From Papiliotrema nemorosa (taxonomy: Eukaryota; Basidiomycota; Tremellomycetes; Tremellales; Rhynchogastremaceae): a stretch of 64,000 nt of DNA. The position numbers and the translations under genes are program-made. The notes beneath the pieces are model-generated. The model was not told where the DNA came from. It did not search any database and worked only from the letters and a program-made list of their open reading frames with translations. This document shows, piece after piece, positions 49,247 to 61,619 of this stretch; the first letter of the stretch is position 1, and the number at the start of each line of letters is the position of its first letter. The stretch lies in the NCBI GenBank assembly GCA_032158125.1, contig JASKOT010000010.1, forward strand, positions 372,001-436,000. The letters run 5' to 3'.

Positions 49247-52200
49247 ATGTCCACCCTGCTGTCTCTGCCGGCGACCATTGTTCCCCAGACCCATACCCTG
49301 ATCGCATCTCTTGCCTTTTCTACTGCACTGTTCCTCGGATGGTTTAGCGGTCTATGGGTTCCTCTCTGCAAGAATGCAGTATCTCGTGAGCATGCCATCG
49401 ATGGTCCCGGCGAGCTAAGTGGTAGAGTGGCCGGTAGAATGGCTCCCATCAGTCTCGGCGACGTGAGTTGATCAACGTTTCACAGCTCATCACAGAATCG
49501 GTGATCATGCAGCACCCAGAGCGCCTTTCCAGATACTCATCGCGTTGTGCGCTACCCCTCGTTTCTTGCTCCTACTGGTCCAATGGCTTGTCCACCGATA
49601 CCCTCCGTCCATCCGTGACAAGGACCTGTCCCATGAAGGCGTTCACGGCAACACAACAGCTTTGTCCGAGAATGGTGTCCGGACACGAAAGGTTGGCTTG
49701 AGATCCTCGACGGCAGAAGGGAGCACCTCGGAGACTGCACGGCAAGTCCTACAGAAAGGCGCTACCGCTGGAAGCTACGCGGACACGGAGCTCTTTGTCG
49801 GCATAGCGAGGACTTTTTGCTGGTTAGCTCAGTGTATGTACTTGCAAGCTGATCTCAGTGGCGGGTGGGTGTACATCACATCTCGCGATCATCACGACCT
49901 TCACGATTTGTTCATGATCCTATACCTCGTTCTGACCCTGCCGTGGATGATCTTCTCGACCTTCCATGCAACTGCGCTCAAGACGAAGAGAAAAAGGTGG
50001 GTTAGGTTCTCGATGAAGCTGATCCGCCAGGACTTTGGTCATGTCGGGCTTCTTGCTTACAATACCTCCCTTGATTTGGACATACTATCGACACTCAGTC
50101 CAGCGCATACCCGGGGCTTACACGCACTATGCCTTTTTCGAATGGTCACTAGTGTTTTGGGATGTCAGCTTTGACTACTTGTCAGTGACGGAACTGGGAC
50201 ACTTGAGGGTGAGGATATGCATGGTGAAGATCTAATATCAGATCGCCATCATAGACACAACACGTCAGACCGAGGGCGAGGAGCACGGTAAAGGGTGGGT
50301 CCGTGGTCCCGTCTGCAACCACGCTTTGCGTGTTCGCGCGACGACTAACTGTACAGGCATGACTCCATTCGACTGGCTTCGCCTGTCCTTCGACCAAAGA
50401 AGCTCTACGACGAGACCCTGGACTGGACGTCCGAGGGACAGTCACCCATATGGCGAGGTGTGCTGGCCTGGGCGAGCGACGCATATTTTGGTGAACATCG
50501 CAGCTTTGGGTGCACTAACGATTAGCTGTATGCTTCTGGACAGTTTTCACATCGCTCGGTTTCCAACTCTTCTACTGGTCGGTCTGGAAACTAGGTACGC
50601 TCTCTCCCGCTTCTTGGCTGATAGCAGCACTCGCCGGCTCGGAAATGGCATTGATAGCCAATTTGAGCGGCTTCTCACTCTATTCCTCGTCTCGACGAGC
50701 ATGGGTCACTTCGCGAGAAGGTCTCATGTACAATCGTACCATTACGATCGTAGCAGGTCTGGGATGCTACTTCATACCGTCTCCTCTCGCTCGACTGGTG
50801 GGGATCTCAGTGGGGACATGGTATGGCTGGCTAGCTGTCTTTGGCGATCTTCTACGGTTGAAGGGCAGCAGCGAGGTTGTTGTAGAAAGCCAGAGTACGT
50901 GTCAAGGTCGCTGCCCACTGACTTCAGCGTTCCTAATTGGTATCGTCGCTACGATGCTGATTAAATACCTGAACTACTCGACCAATCCGCTATGGGCCAC
51001 GACTGATGCGGGATCCGGCGGGTGGAACAAGACAGGACTTGTTCTCGCCGCCGCCAGCCTATACGAGTATTACGCCCGACCCACACATCTATTTCCCGCA
51101 CCACCAACATTGGTCGCAAAGGACAAGCCTATCGCTCCGGTCTCCACTTCCCGTCTACAGCGGACCATTATCGCTGCCGGTCTTGGCTCTATGATACATC
51201 TACTCCAGACTTTTCTGATGGAAGCGGGAACCATCATCGCTTGGACTTGGACAGGATTTCCCGTCAAGGGTCCGACATTGCATCCATCCGCCGGGTTCGT
51301 CATTGCGGCCTCTGCGATCGGCGTGACCTCTATCTCAGCGCGAACACCGACTCTAGGGCTCATCCTTTGGTGTATTGCAGGACTTGGGGGAGCATATTCC
51401 CTGTATACGTTCCCAGACTGGCTGGGATTCAACGGTGGACTGGTCATGATTCTCTACCTCGTCAGCGCCGTTCCTCGTCTCTTTCGAGCCGCCTCTGCTA
51501 TTCCGGCTAGTATCTTCGGTTATGCGCTGCTGGTGAATATCCTGCTCGATGTTGCATCGGTCGTCACTGCAGCATATGCGTTTGTTCCCATGGGCTGGCT
51601 CTTGCGGGAGCGAACGGATCTAGTCCTTGGCTTCTGCATGTTGACGACGGTGGCGGCAGAGGGTGTGATTTTTGGTCTCAGCCTGCCCGAAGAGAATCGA
51701 CTGCAACAGCGAAGCATTTCCAGAATCAGCAGGACCAAAAAGCTGAACCTACTTTCCGGCGCGGTCCTCGCGGTCCTGGGCATAGCAAGCTCGTACAACA
51801 AAATGCCCACCTCGCCGCCGGTGCCTTACTATCCCGAACATCGAATCTTCAGTGGAGGCATCTGGACTGTAGGTGTTCCGCCGCGAGAGGCGCTGAGCAT
51901 AGGTCCATTTTGGCGTCGATGAGCCGGGACGAGACTCTCAGCGCCGCATCATGGAGCTTGTGCGTGATATGCAGGTCGACGTCCTTGGGCTGCTCGAGTC
52001 TGACCGTACGTCTCCGGGATGAGCTAGACTAATTCCAGTGCACCGGTTTGTCTACGGCAATCGGGACCTCACACGGATCATGGCGGAAGAACTAGGCTAT
52101 TACGTCGATCTTGGACCTGGACCCAACAAGCACACTTGGGGGGCAGCGCTTCTATCCAAGTTCCCCATCATCAATTCGACGCATCATCTCTTGCCATCTC

Positions 52201-52913
52201 CTCATGGAGAGCTTGCGCCGGCTATTCATGCTACACTCGATATTCACGGTGAAAAGGTCAACATATGGGTCTCCCACAATGGTCAAGGTGGGTTAAAGCT
52301 GTCGATCAAAACTGAAAGGCAGAGGAAGATGCGCTGGATCGAGAGCTTCAGACAACCGAGATTGCCAAGCATTTGGCAGCTACGGAGGACGTTCCAACAG
52401 TATTCTTAGGATACCTGGTCACGCATCCAGGCGACTTGCGGCCTTGGCCGTACCAGATCCTCATGGAGGACGGCAAGATGTATGACATTGAGATGTAGGT
52501 GCGCGTCACATTTGGAGGCTGACACGAAGATCGGACAATCTCAGGTGGTGCGAGTATATCGCCTTCCGCGGTCTATGGCGTATAGGATTCGCTCGGCTGC
52601 ATGAGAGCGATATATCCGACACAGAACTGCAAGTTGGCAAATTTATGTTGCCCAAACCGGGGCAAAAGGTCCATTACGAAACGAATCAAGAGCTGTACTG
52701 GCACATTGGCGAGGACGATGTGAGTTTGAGCCACTCGCGCGATGCTGATACTAGATACCCGAGCCATGGAGGATGCCTCGGATGTTCTGGGATAAAGGTA
52801 CCAGGGGGCATTATTATCGAGTATGGATTGGGCCACTATATTACATGCCACCTGTCAGAAGTGGACTGAGGGATTACGGACGGGGTTGGAGCACTTCTTT
52901 GGACGGAGCATAG
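49247..52913 (+). CDS. CWH43: Cwh43 GPI-lipid remodelling protein (PGAP2-like plus EEP domain)
   Basis: ER/Golgi membrane protein that swaps the lipid of GPI anchors for ceramide. Fourteen exons: 49247-49385, 49426-49462, 49496-49996, 50031-50208, 50242-50294, 50357-50490, 50526-50594, 50625-50894, 50928-51868, 51903-52005, 52039-52287, 52323-52494, 52530-52719, 52755-52913; 1,064 residues. N-terminal PGAP2/FRAG1 part: [55 protein letters not shown]. Middle: many hydrophobic helices ([29 protein letters not shown]). C-terminal endonuclease/exonuclease/phosphatase-like domain: [55 protein letters not shown] and a closing [17 protein letters not shown]. Twelve of the thirteen introns are 30-40 nt, the shortest 30 nt (50595-50624); one is 62 nt. 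Without the small exon 49426-49462 the frame would break. Confidence 0.93.
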
Positions 52914-53808
52914 CCGTGACATGAAGCACTCTGCATTCGTTATTGCCTGTTCGTGCCGGAGGTACCCAATGTGCAGGAATGAGCCTCTTCCACCCACTTC
53001 CAAGAGATTGGATGCCATGGGTGGGCTAGTCCTGTGAAACCGTCGAATACCGAGAAACCGACGCACTGCCACAAACTACTCGTAATCTTAGACTGGACGG
53101 ATCTGGCGAATCCGGCTTATCGTATTCGCCATAGTATTCGCCTCTTCTCATCCTCCATATAACAGAACTTTTGCGATTCGATCTCAGGGCTACCATGTAC
53201 ACTTTTCTCAGCTTCATTCAATGGGCGTCGATCTCTCAAAGACGTTTGCTTCGACAATGCCGACACATTGATCTGGGTTCAGCAGCTCTTCTCCGTGTTG
53301 TCACCTGACCGTTCTATAGCGCGAGTTGTGTACTTGGGTACTGTCCGGCTGTCTCATGGGAGCGACGTCCTTGTTTCCGGCATGCTGTGACTTACGCAGA
53401 GCGAGCGCTATGCGCCAAGTCGATGACTGCTGACTTTGGATAGGATTCATCACATCACCAAAGCGTCGACCTAGTCGTGCAGCAGAGTGCAGACCTTGCT
53501 CGAGTATGCCATATCAGGCACATGGTTGCCTTCGTGAGGTCACGCCACTAGAAGAATCGGTTTCATCGGAGTGGCAAATAATCTTATCACCGAAAAACAG
53601 CCACCTCACCCAATGAGCCTGACACCTAGGCGTCCAGGTTGTATAACGCCGCAATTCGCCGATTGAGACCACGTTTCAAGTTTTGCCACCTTTGGCGAGA
53701 CACCCCTTCCCCCCCCTCCCCCCCTTGCGCCTGGCCGGTGTGCGTGCTCATCGAGTTTACCATAATCCTCTCTGTACACCTTCTTTTCATCCTTCAAGTT
53801 TTTATACA
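52914..53808. promoter_or_regulatory. CWH43 3' region and RPL19 promoter
   Basis: 895 bp. A C-rich tract (53703-53726) and a pyrimidine-rich stretch up to the RPL19 start resemble ribosomal-protein gene promoters and leaders. Short frames in both directions are not called. Confidence 0.5.
53703..53726 (+). repeat. C-rich pyrimidine tract upstream of RPL19
   Basis: Almost pure C with a few T residues, about 85 bp before the RPL19 start codon. Pyrimidine tracts are common at ribosomal-protein transcription starts; a regulatory role is inference. Confidence 0.6.
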
Positions 53809-54878
53809 ATGGTCAACCTCAAGCAACAAAAGAGACTTGCGGCTTCCGTTGCCGGTGTCGGTCAGCGAAAGAGTGAGTAACTGTTCGAAAAAGAACGAAG
53901 ATGGGGCGATGAGTAGGGGAGGAGATGGAATCGCAGGAAGGTTCGAGGGATCAGAGGGCAAGAAGGCACAGTTGAGGGAGGTGATAGTCTGCCGAGATGT
54001 CAAGGAGAGACTGCGAATAATTTTGGAGAGTGTTCATGGGAGGAATATGGGCCGTCATGCTTGTGGAACGGATTGTGGGATGTCAGTGCTGATACCCCCT
54101 AGTCTGGCTCGACCCCCAGGAGGCTGCCGAGATCGGTCAAGCCAACTCTCGATCGGGTGTCCGAAAGCTCCTCAAGGATGGTCACATGTGCGTTGTCTTC
54201 TTTCATTTGGATCAGAACAGTCATGCTGACTATTGTCTCTCCTCTCGACCTGGATCCCATACTTCATTCCACCCAATAAAACAACCTCTATCGATCTATC
54301 ATCCGGAACCGATAATCACTTCGACTCGTGATACTCTCATCGACCAATATCTCCTGGCCTCCCACTTCTCCCAATACCCAAACTTCACCATGCAGCATCC
54401 TCAAGCCCACCGTCATGCACTCTCGAGCCCGAACAAGAGAGCTCCACGCCGCCAAGCGACTCGGTCGACACACCGGTACTGGTAAGCGAAAGGGTACCGC
54501 CGAGGCCCGAATGCCCACCAAGACCCAATGGCTCCGACGAATGCGAGTTCTCCGACGATTGCTGCGAAAGTACCGAGAGGGTGGAAAGATCGACAAGCAC
54601 TTGTGTGTACACCTTGTGATGCGACCAAGACTCGTCGCTGACGTTCCAGGTACCACACTCTTTACCTCGAGGCCAAGGGTAACCGATTCAAGAACAAGCG
54701 AGTCTTGATGGAGCACATCCACAAGGCCAAGTCCGAGAAGCTCCGAACCAAGAACCTCCAGGAGCAAGCCGAGGCCCGACGAGTCAAGAACAAGGCTATG
54801 CGAGAACGACGAGCCCAGCGATTGGCCGAGAAGCGACAGGGTATCCTCGAGGTCGAGCAGGAGGAGGCCAAGGAGTAA
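53809..54878 (+). CDS. RPL19: 60S ribosomal protein L19 (eL19)
   Basis: Structural protein of the large subunit. Exons 53809-53872, 54103-54187, 54396-54602, 54650-54878 give 194 residues. Sequence is plainly eL19: [118 protein letters not shown], then a long basic helix ending in EEAKE. The first two introns are 230 and 208 nt, far longer than anything around (30-50 nt), as is usual for ribosomal-protein genes; the third is 47 nt. I looked for C/D-box snoRNA features in the long introns and found no convincing pair. Confidence 0.97.
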
Positions 54879-55159
54879 GGGTAGCGTTCACTTGCACGAT
54901 GGTTATATGGGACATGTACCATTTTTTCACGATGCTTTCGGTCTTTTCAAACGGATTGTTTAGGCGAGGCAGGCATCGTTTTTGTTGACCGGACTATCAT
55001 TACATTCCACCACGTCGGAAATCTGGCACTCAAGCACAGGTTGGACACTACGCCCAACTCGCAGACGAGGCAGTTCACGGTCGCAAATGGGTTCACTGAC
55101 TTAGCGCTGCCATCTCTCGCTATTGAGACCAGGGTACATCCTGTTGCATGACTTGACGT

Positions 55160-56543
55160 CTACAGGATATCTTTGAGGTTCGTCTCTCCTGAACCTCTTG
55201 GTAGCGGCTTTGGCTCGTTTGGTCCGGGCTTCCATCCAATCTATTATCAGCATCGCTCTCGAAGATCACCTCAGAGAATCTCACCATAGAGATAACCTGG
55301 AACGTCGCGGGGACGCTGCCTTCTTCCTTCTCATACAACTCCCGATATATAGCCTCTGCAGCGATCAAGACATCCCGACTGACCCCTGCTCTTCTGCCCA
55401 GGATTGCATTGCTCTCTCCCATGTCCCTCAGATCGTGCAAAAGTTCCCACATGGATGGATAATTGATTGTGATTTCTTCAATGTCCACCGTGGTGAGCGT
55501 GAATCCGGCTCGATTCAATAGGGATGGTCCATCTGTCGTTTCTGACGTGAGCATGATCAAGTGGGGAGACTCCTACTGATCATGGGTGAGATTCTGTTCG
55601 CTATTCCTCCTCTCCTTTCTTGCTCTGCCAGCTGTAGTGCCGTTCTAAGAGTAAGCTTCCGGGCAGGGGTGGTTTCTCGGGCTTACCTGAGCTCGAAAAG
55701 GGTGTCTCCTCCTAGGACAGCACCAATGAACACTCCATCCGGCTTGAGAACATGTCGGATTTGCGTTAGTGCTCCTGGCGGATCAGCATCAAACTGTAAT
55801 TCAATATAATGACGTGCCGACTATATCCCCGACCCAGTGCAAGCCGCCTGACGAGACCACAGCGTCGACCTGACCTTTGATACCGGACACCTGGGGGTGG
55901 ACCAGGAAATGCGACGGCGAGGTTTGTATCCTAGTCACAGGAGCTGTCACGATCAGCTATTGCATCGTATTTGACAATTAAACAGACCTGGAAACGTGTC
56001 GTCCGCATCGCGGTGTAGTGCCAGACCTGCCAGTGGTCAGTCCCGTTTGAACGAGTTCCACATACTGCTCGGTTCAACCATGTACCATTTCCGCTCTTGC
56101 CCATCTTCCAATACCTCTTGCAGCACTCGGGTCAATTGTCCAGAATGAGACGCGAGCTCCAATATAGTCCTTGGCTTCTCTTTCAAGTCCTAAATGGTCA
56201 GCTCAAGTGGCCTGTCGATGAACGGTCCATTCACCTCGACTCGCTCTACTAGACGTTCCGCAAGCTCGTCCCGGAGATAATCTACCACGCCAAGTCCCTC
56301 TCCATCAAGATTGTTGATAGTAGCATCTCTACTGAGATTCAAAGATTCCCGTAAACGTAAAAGCGCCCGATCGCGTTGTCGGAATTTTGACGGTTCGTCG
56401 AATACCTCGTAAGGGGTCTGCGGTGGAGGTGTGTCGGGTGATAATGTCGCGTAGGACTTTCCTGCATGAGCCGTTCTGGAACGCGGGATAGAAACCCTTC
56501 TCAATGAGCTAGCTGTAGAAACGCAGCGCCTCATCGCTGACAT
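55160..56543 (-). CDS. NDUFAF5: NDUFAF5-type methyltransferase-fold complex I assembly factor
   Basis: Mitochondrial Rossmann-fold protein that hydroxylates an arginine of the complex I subunit NDUFS7 during assembly. Exons (minus) 56543-56235, 56189-56066, 56026-55988, 55943-55818, 55774-55687, 55644-55577, 55541-55285, 55240-55160; 363 residues. N-terminus is Arg/Ser-rich ([20 protein letters not shown]), a presequence. Then [35 protein letters not shown] (motif I in place of ExGxGxG), [66 protein letters not shown], and the tail [16 protein letters not shown]. The fourth intron (55817-55775) is best read as GC-AG: only then is WVGDIVGALTQI restored. In the intron ending at 55542 a second AG nine bases on gives an in-frame alternative. 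Confidence 0.92.
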
Positions 56544-57284
56544 TGCGAGATGAGATAGGAAGATGAGAGTTTACTGCCAGGCGCAGGTGGACCAAACGAT
56601 CGACCTCCACTTCAGCTTCGATTTGGTCATCGATGCCTTGGACATTAAGGCATCACCATTGTTTGCGACCGATTCCTGTTTCCTGGCATGATCATCAAGG
56701 TCCTCTGTATGCACCATACTGCCACTGCATGTCACACAGGTGAACACTACGCATCGTCCGCTGCGTCGGCGGCGAGTATGTGGCACACCTCACATCCGTC
56801 CTAGTACACTGGAGCGATGGGATCGTCGCCGCGGGTTCTCCATGCATTGCTGGTATCCCCGGTTGGGATCCTTGCGTTCCGAGGCTCCTGTCGGTCGATT
56901 GCGCACGGTCGACCTCGCTCCTACCGATACGACGTGATCCAAGCCCTCTCGGCGTCCAGCTGAACAAGCCGTTGTCTATAAAAACCCGTTGGACTGGTCA
57001 TTGCTCCGTTGCTCTTCGCTGGACCTGGTGCTCCCCCTCACGGATCTACTGCTTCTTAGCACCACTGCTTCATCGCAAAATCTTGTAAAATGCTAAATGT
57101 CGGGCGTGGCCAAGATCAGCTGATCTCTAGGCACTTGCGCAAGTCACGGAGATCACGGACATAAGTCTCCCTTTAGAGCTCTCATGCAATTTCCCAGTCT
57201 CACTGCCCTAAGTATATACCTCAAACGAGTACTGATCTTGGTGTCAAACGTCAGGGCAGTCCAGGACGGATCCTACATTGAGCC
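56544..57284. promoter_or_regulatory. Divergent NDUFAF5/PhyH intergenic region
   Basis: 741 bp between divergent starts. A TATA-like TATAAAAA sits at 56977-56984, 300 bp before the PhyH start. Frames here are short and motif-free. Confidence 0.4.
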
Positions 57285-58573
57285 ATGCCATCGCTTCTTC
57301 ACCTGCAACGGGAGCTCGACGGATGGGACGAGGCGCACTCGAGTAAATCCTTGAATGCCCATGTGGTGGATTGGAAGTCCTAACAGACCCAGATGAGCAC
57401 CTTGATCGACTCAAGATCGAGTCAAATACCGGAAACATCCCCGCTTCATCACTCAAATGGCTTAAACCGCTTCCTGCCTCCACGAGCGATGATGAGATCC
57501 AAAGGGAACTCTTAGAAAAGGGTGTAGTCCATGTCAAGGGAGTAATGCCGCGTGATATAGTCCTCGAAATGAGAAGGAGGTGAGTGATGCTGTGAAGAAG
57601 ACGGTTCCGGTCGATATTGATGCAGAGGTACTTCGAGGTAGTTGCACCGAGCGGTGTTCTCAAGCCCGGGACGAAGCCAGTAGATGGGATCTTTGTAGGA
57701 GGAGACGTTGACACTGACAATTTTGTCGGGGTGGACAACATGTCTTACGTTGGAAAATCAGTGGATGATTGTCTCTTCGCCAAGCTGTCTTACGAGGCAA
57801 TCCGATCGGACTTTTGTAACGATTTCTGCGCCAATGAATGTGAGCTTCAATTTCAGCGCATTCGTCATGCTGATCGATACAGATCTCAAGAACATGGTCA
57901 AGCGGATCCAACCAGATTGGAAGGATCCATTTATCCTTCGTCGACATCTTATCCGCGCCAACATCCCTTTTGCAAAGGGCACAGCCACAGGAGTTCACTA
58001 TGATCAGCTGTTCCTTCGAGCTGGACCCGCTACTGCGCTTACCGCCTGGGTGCCTATAGGAGATTGTGGACCGATGAACGGGGGGTTGATGTATCTTGAG
58101 GATAGTGTCAAAGTCGGTCAGAGGATCGAAGATCGATTCACGGAAATGTGCCGAGAAAAGGGGATGTCGGAAGAAGAGAGACTATATGCGTTTAATCAGA
58201 ATGTGAGTTGGGCAGATGAGTAGACTGATGCTAGATGTCAAGGACCGGCATGTTGTCCACCGATGCCAACGAGTTTGGGGTGAGCGAGGCTCCCAATCAC
58301 AAGTGGTTGATTGGGGATTACGAGGCGGGAGACGCAGTCTTCCATCATAGTTGTGCGTTTGCGCCAAATTGTCAGCGGAGACGTGATTGACCGTTTTAGA
58401 TATGATCCATTCAGCCGCTGCAAACCGCGATCCTTCCATGAGGATCCGTTTGTCTGCCGACTTGCGGTTCGCAGATAGACTGCAAGCCCACGATGCGAGA
58501 TGGGACAAGTGAGTTGTAGTCTGCTTTTGGTGAGTTGACACTTAGCCGTTACTTCCCTGGCGATGGGTTGTGA
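57285..58573 (+). CDS. Phytanoyl-CoA dioxygenase (PhyH) family protein
   Basis: Fe(II)/2-oxoglutarate-dependent oxygenase. Exons 57285-57342, 57387-57579, 57628-57839, 57883-58202, 58235-58352, 58400-58508, 58546-58573; 345 residues, usual for the family. Motifs: ELLEKGVVHVKGVMPRDIV (N-terminal PhyH block), GVHYDQLFLRAG with the iron-binding HxD, LTAWVPIGDCGPMNGGLMYL, GDAVFHHSYMIHSAAANRDP with the distal His, and MRIRLSADLRF with the Arg that holds 2-oxoglutarate. No peroxisomal signal: the protein ends YFPGDGL. The first exon (58 nt) rests on the ATG at 57285 and a 44-nt intron, and is the least certain part. The substrate is unknown; many fungal relatives act in secondary metabolism, but no cluster is visible here. 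Confidence 0.88.
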
Positions 58574-58684
58574 GGACTTTTCAGTTGGATGCGAGCGTGA
58601 TCGAGAGGATGGTCGATTTATGTATGCTTTGTGAGATGTACGTTTATAATTTCAGCGAAAAGATAGTGAAGTATGAGATAGTAA

Positions 58685-59909
58685 ATGGCACAGTCGCAGG
58701 GAGGTGCAAAATGCAAAGATAGTCGCGTCAACCACTTGACTTTGACCGAGAGAATGATCTCTGCTCCAGACGCCGCCTTCTGTCGAGTATTACCAAAGGT
58801 TGAAGTGAGTTCCGCTCACAGCGAGGAATCAGAGACATATCCGCTGAAGGTTGCAGCTGCATGCGCACTTGACTGGCTCCATCACGAAACCGATCCTACA
58901 AAAGATCTGGGATATCCGGTCGACCGAGCCTGATTTCCACGTCGAATCGCCGGACACAGCACTGCGTGAAGGCACAGGGCAAGATATCGGCGTGTAGGTC
59001 ATCAGGAATGAGATTGTGGTTCATGATAGCTTCTTTGCGCATTTCAACACGTACCTCTACTCGCTCATCTCGGATCTACCGTCTCTTCTCCTGGCAACCC
59101 GCTCCGTACTCCAGGCGTTTCAAGATGATGGAGTGCTCTACCTCGAACTGCGCACTACACCTCGAGCTATCGGATCACACGATGCTGAAGCGACTATACG
59201 CGCAATCCTCGGCATCATCAACCAATGGAATGCGGTGGAATCGATGACTGTATCCCTCATTCTCAGTATAGACCAGGCGAAACATTCCCCCGAGACAGCT
59301 ATCAACATAGTCAACCTCGCCGCCACACTCAGAACGGAAGCACACCCCGTAGTCGGTGTGGATCTATGTGGAGATCCAAATCGGGCCGCCGATCCGATCA
59401 CCTTTCGACCGGCCTTCAAGCTCGCCAAGGAGAAAGGACTGGGAATCGTCTTGCATTTCGCAGAAGTCCCCAATACGTCTTCCCCGGAGATCCTCTCTGA
59501 AATGTTGTCTTGGCACCCTGATAGACTGGGGCATGTCATCCATGTCCCACCCGCCGTCCGACGAACGATCATACAGCGAAATATCGGGGTCGAGCTGTGT
59601 CTGACGTGTAATGTCCTGGCTGGGATGCTACCTTCCAGAGGGTCATTTCAAGAACATCACTTTCCCGATTGGTGGAGAGGAAGTGATGCTCCGAAAGTGA
59701 GTCTGGGCACGGACGATGTAGGAGTCTTTGGGAGCATGTCGAGTGAAGAGCACCTCTTGGCCGCGCAGCATTTTGGGCTGTCTCGGCTGGATCTGGTGAA
59801 ACTGGCCCAAAGTGCTCTTTCGACAGCACTAGGAGACGTCGGCGCTGCTCGACAAGCCATAGACCGCTTCGAACGAGGATTTGCGACCTTTGAGGGCAAT
59901 GCGAAATGA
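58685..59909 (+). CDS. ADAL: ADAL-type adenosine/N6-methyl-AMP deaminase
   Basis: Zinc-dependent deaminase of the adenosine deaminase superfamily, adenosine-deaminase-like branch. Exons 58685-58804, 58857-58993, 59030-59909; 378 residues. Catalytic features in order: LPKVELHAHLTGSI with the HxH zinc ligands, VFFAHFNTYLYSLISD, DGVLYLELRTTPR, VGVDLCGDP, GIVLHFAEVP with the third His and catalytic Glu, DRLGHVIHV (His), GVELCLTCNV and VSLGTDDVGVF with the Asp pair. ADAL proteins prefer N6-modified AMP, which clears RNA-derived m6AMP; that substrate is inferred from family placement. It starts 111 bp after the PhyH stop codon in the same direction and converges on the PAF-AH-like gene, stops about 78 bp apart. 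MISAPDAAF, 24 codons in, is a possible second start. Confidence 0.93.
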
Positions 59910-59987
59910 CATAAATTGCATTCGTGTATTCTAGATATATATGCGAGGTAACAGTTGAACTAATCGCTACAGATGTATTACCCATGC

Positions 59988-61619
59988 TCACTCCGTCTGT
60001 AAAAGCACATCACCGGGAGCCCCGATTGGCTTCTTTGGTCGACCTGAGATCCCCGTGCCCAGCTTGAACATGTTCCATTTCATCGAAACAGTGTCGCTGT
60101 CTCCTGCCAAGAAATGATCGATGATATTCATGGTCTTGATGAAAACCTGATATGGCGGTAGTGTCAATCCAGTCCAATATCCGACTGAAAATCAGCATTA
60201 CCAATCCCTCATCTGTAGACGCACTTCGCTGCGGGATGATCAAGAACACGTCGGAAAAGCTGGGATGCGTTGTTCCAGCTATACTCAAAACGTGACGTTC
60301 ATCGTGACAGGTCGGCAAGACTTGTTCAAGCAATCGGTCGTAATCGTCGGAGTCGCTAAACTCCTCAGAGTTGATGCAGAGTACCGGACATGTGACTGTC
60401 CCTTCCCATGGCTCGACGCCTGTTTGTCAATTATTTGGATTTGTCAAACTCACGTTGCACGGCTGGGTCCATGATAATGATAGATGCTGGTTTGAAACGC
60501 GGATCGGAGGTAACAGCAAGCTATATTGATCAGTCATGGCCCTTGAAACACGCACTTACCATTGCAGTCCCTCCGAACGAGTGTCCGGCATAGCACACAC
60601 TCCCATCTGATAACTCTACCTTGTCTCTCCAGGTTGACCAATCATAGGTACGACTAGCTTGGAGAAGGTTCTGTGCCTTACCGGGACCACTCAGCTCCCC
60701 TGCCACCAATCGCCTGATCATCTGCAAGGTAGATTCAATCTCTACCAAGCGTATATCGAGCTGATCATGCCGCAGCATGGTGTCGTCTTTCGGTTGTTCG
60801 GTTTCCGGTAAACTCGGCCACCTGCCTGTCAGCTGACTTGACGCCTGCACGAGGGATCTCTCACTCGAGGTCTGTCCATCGGAGAAACTCAACGTCCTTC
60901 TCGTCTCCCTGGTCATTGGTAACGGTGGCCGCTGGACCCGTTCCATCTCGATGCTCCACCGCAGCGACAACGTATCCTCTTGAAGCGAGTTCACCGCAAA
61001 TGTGGGTATACATCAGACGAGAGCATCCGACACCGTGCGAAAAGATGATCATGGGCCATTTGCCTGGTTCCTTATTGGAAATTTGGGGAGGGTCAAGTAT
61101 TGGTGCTCGTTGATAGACGGGGAATTTGAGACCGTGGACAGCGGGGAAGGCGGGCACATCTGGAGGTTAGGATAGCTTTACGAGATCCAACTCGACTCAC
61201 ATGCAAGCCGGCTGAGCCACCATGATTCTTTACCTGCCATCTTCAGGAACCCATCGATGGTAGGACCGAATCTGCCCATCAGCCATGCGCATTGATCACC
61301 AGGGTAGACCATACCGAGGAAACCAGAGAGCGCCCTTTTCTCTCGTCCCATCCACCTGAGCTGGGTAGAACAACGTGAACAGGACCGTGTTGATCTCTAT
61401 ACCTCCTTGATTTCCTGGAACTTTTTTGTGCACAAATCGACCGATACGTTGTTTCTCGACTGGAAATTCGACATCGACCGCACCGACTGGATACTCGCCC
61501 GAGTAATCAGGTAGTGACCGAGACCACAGTGTACCCAAGCGAGAGTGACTCGAAGCATAGGATATTTTCTGTGCTCTGGGCGTCGACCCCGGTGGCTGAG
61601 GCTCCGTCGTACTGGTCAT
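59988..61619 (-). CDS. Platelet-activating-factor acetylhydrolase-like esterase
   Basis: Alpha/beta-hydrolase of the PAF-AH isoform II family, cleaving short or oxidised acyl chains from phospholipids. Exons (minus) 61619-61315, 61271-61201, 61159-60865, 60821-60560, 60520-60454, 60419-60225, 60184-59988; 463 residues. Motifs: [12 protein letters not shown] and [20 protein letters not shown] (N-terminal block), [30 protein letters not shown] (oxyanion loop), [11 protein letters not shown], the nucleophile elbow [21 protein letters not shown] (catalytic Asp) and [15 protein letters not shown] with the catalytic His. The sixth intron had to start at GTGCGT (60224) to give [16 protein letters not shown]; the obvious reading through STDEGL leads into a wrong frame. 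No signal peptide, so it is probably intracellular. Confidence 0.9.

Noticed and set aside
49386..49495. Apparent frameshift or non-AG splice at the first CWH43 intron
   Set aside because: Reading the first exon through to 49462 breaks the frame. A 40-nt GT-AG intron inside it (49386-49425) restores [16 protein letters not shown] with normal splice sites, so no anomaly remains. The same test was applied to the transporter introns and did not resolve them.
53873..54102. C/D-box snoRNA in the first RPL19 intron
   Set aside because: Only degenerate box-like strings, wrongly spaced; no terminal stem seen.
55784..55811. 28-nt GT-AG intron in NDUFAF5
   Set aside because: Donor GTCGGC is poor and the product carries a non-family insert; the GC-AG alternative fits the conserved block and normal intron length.
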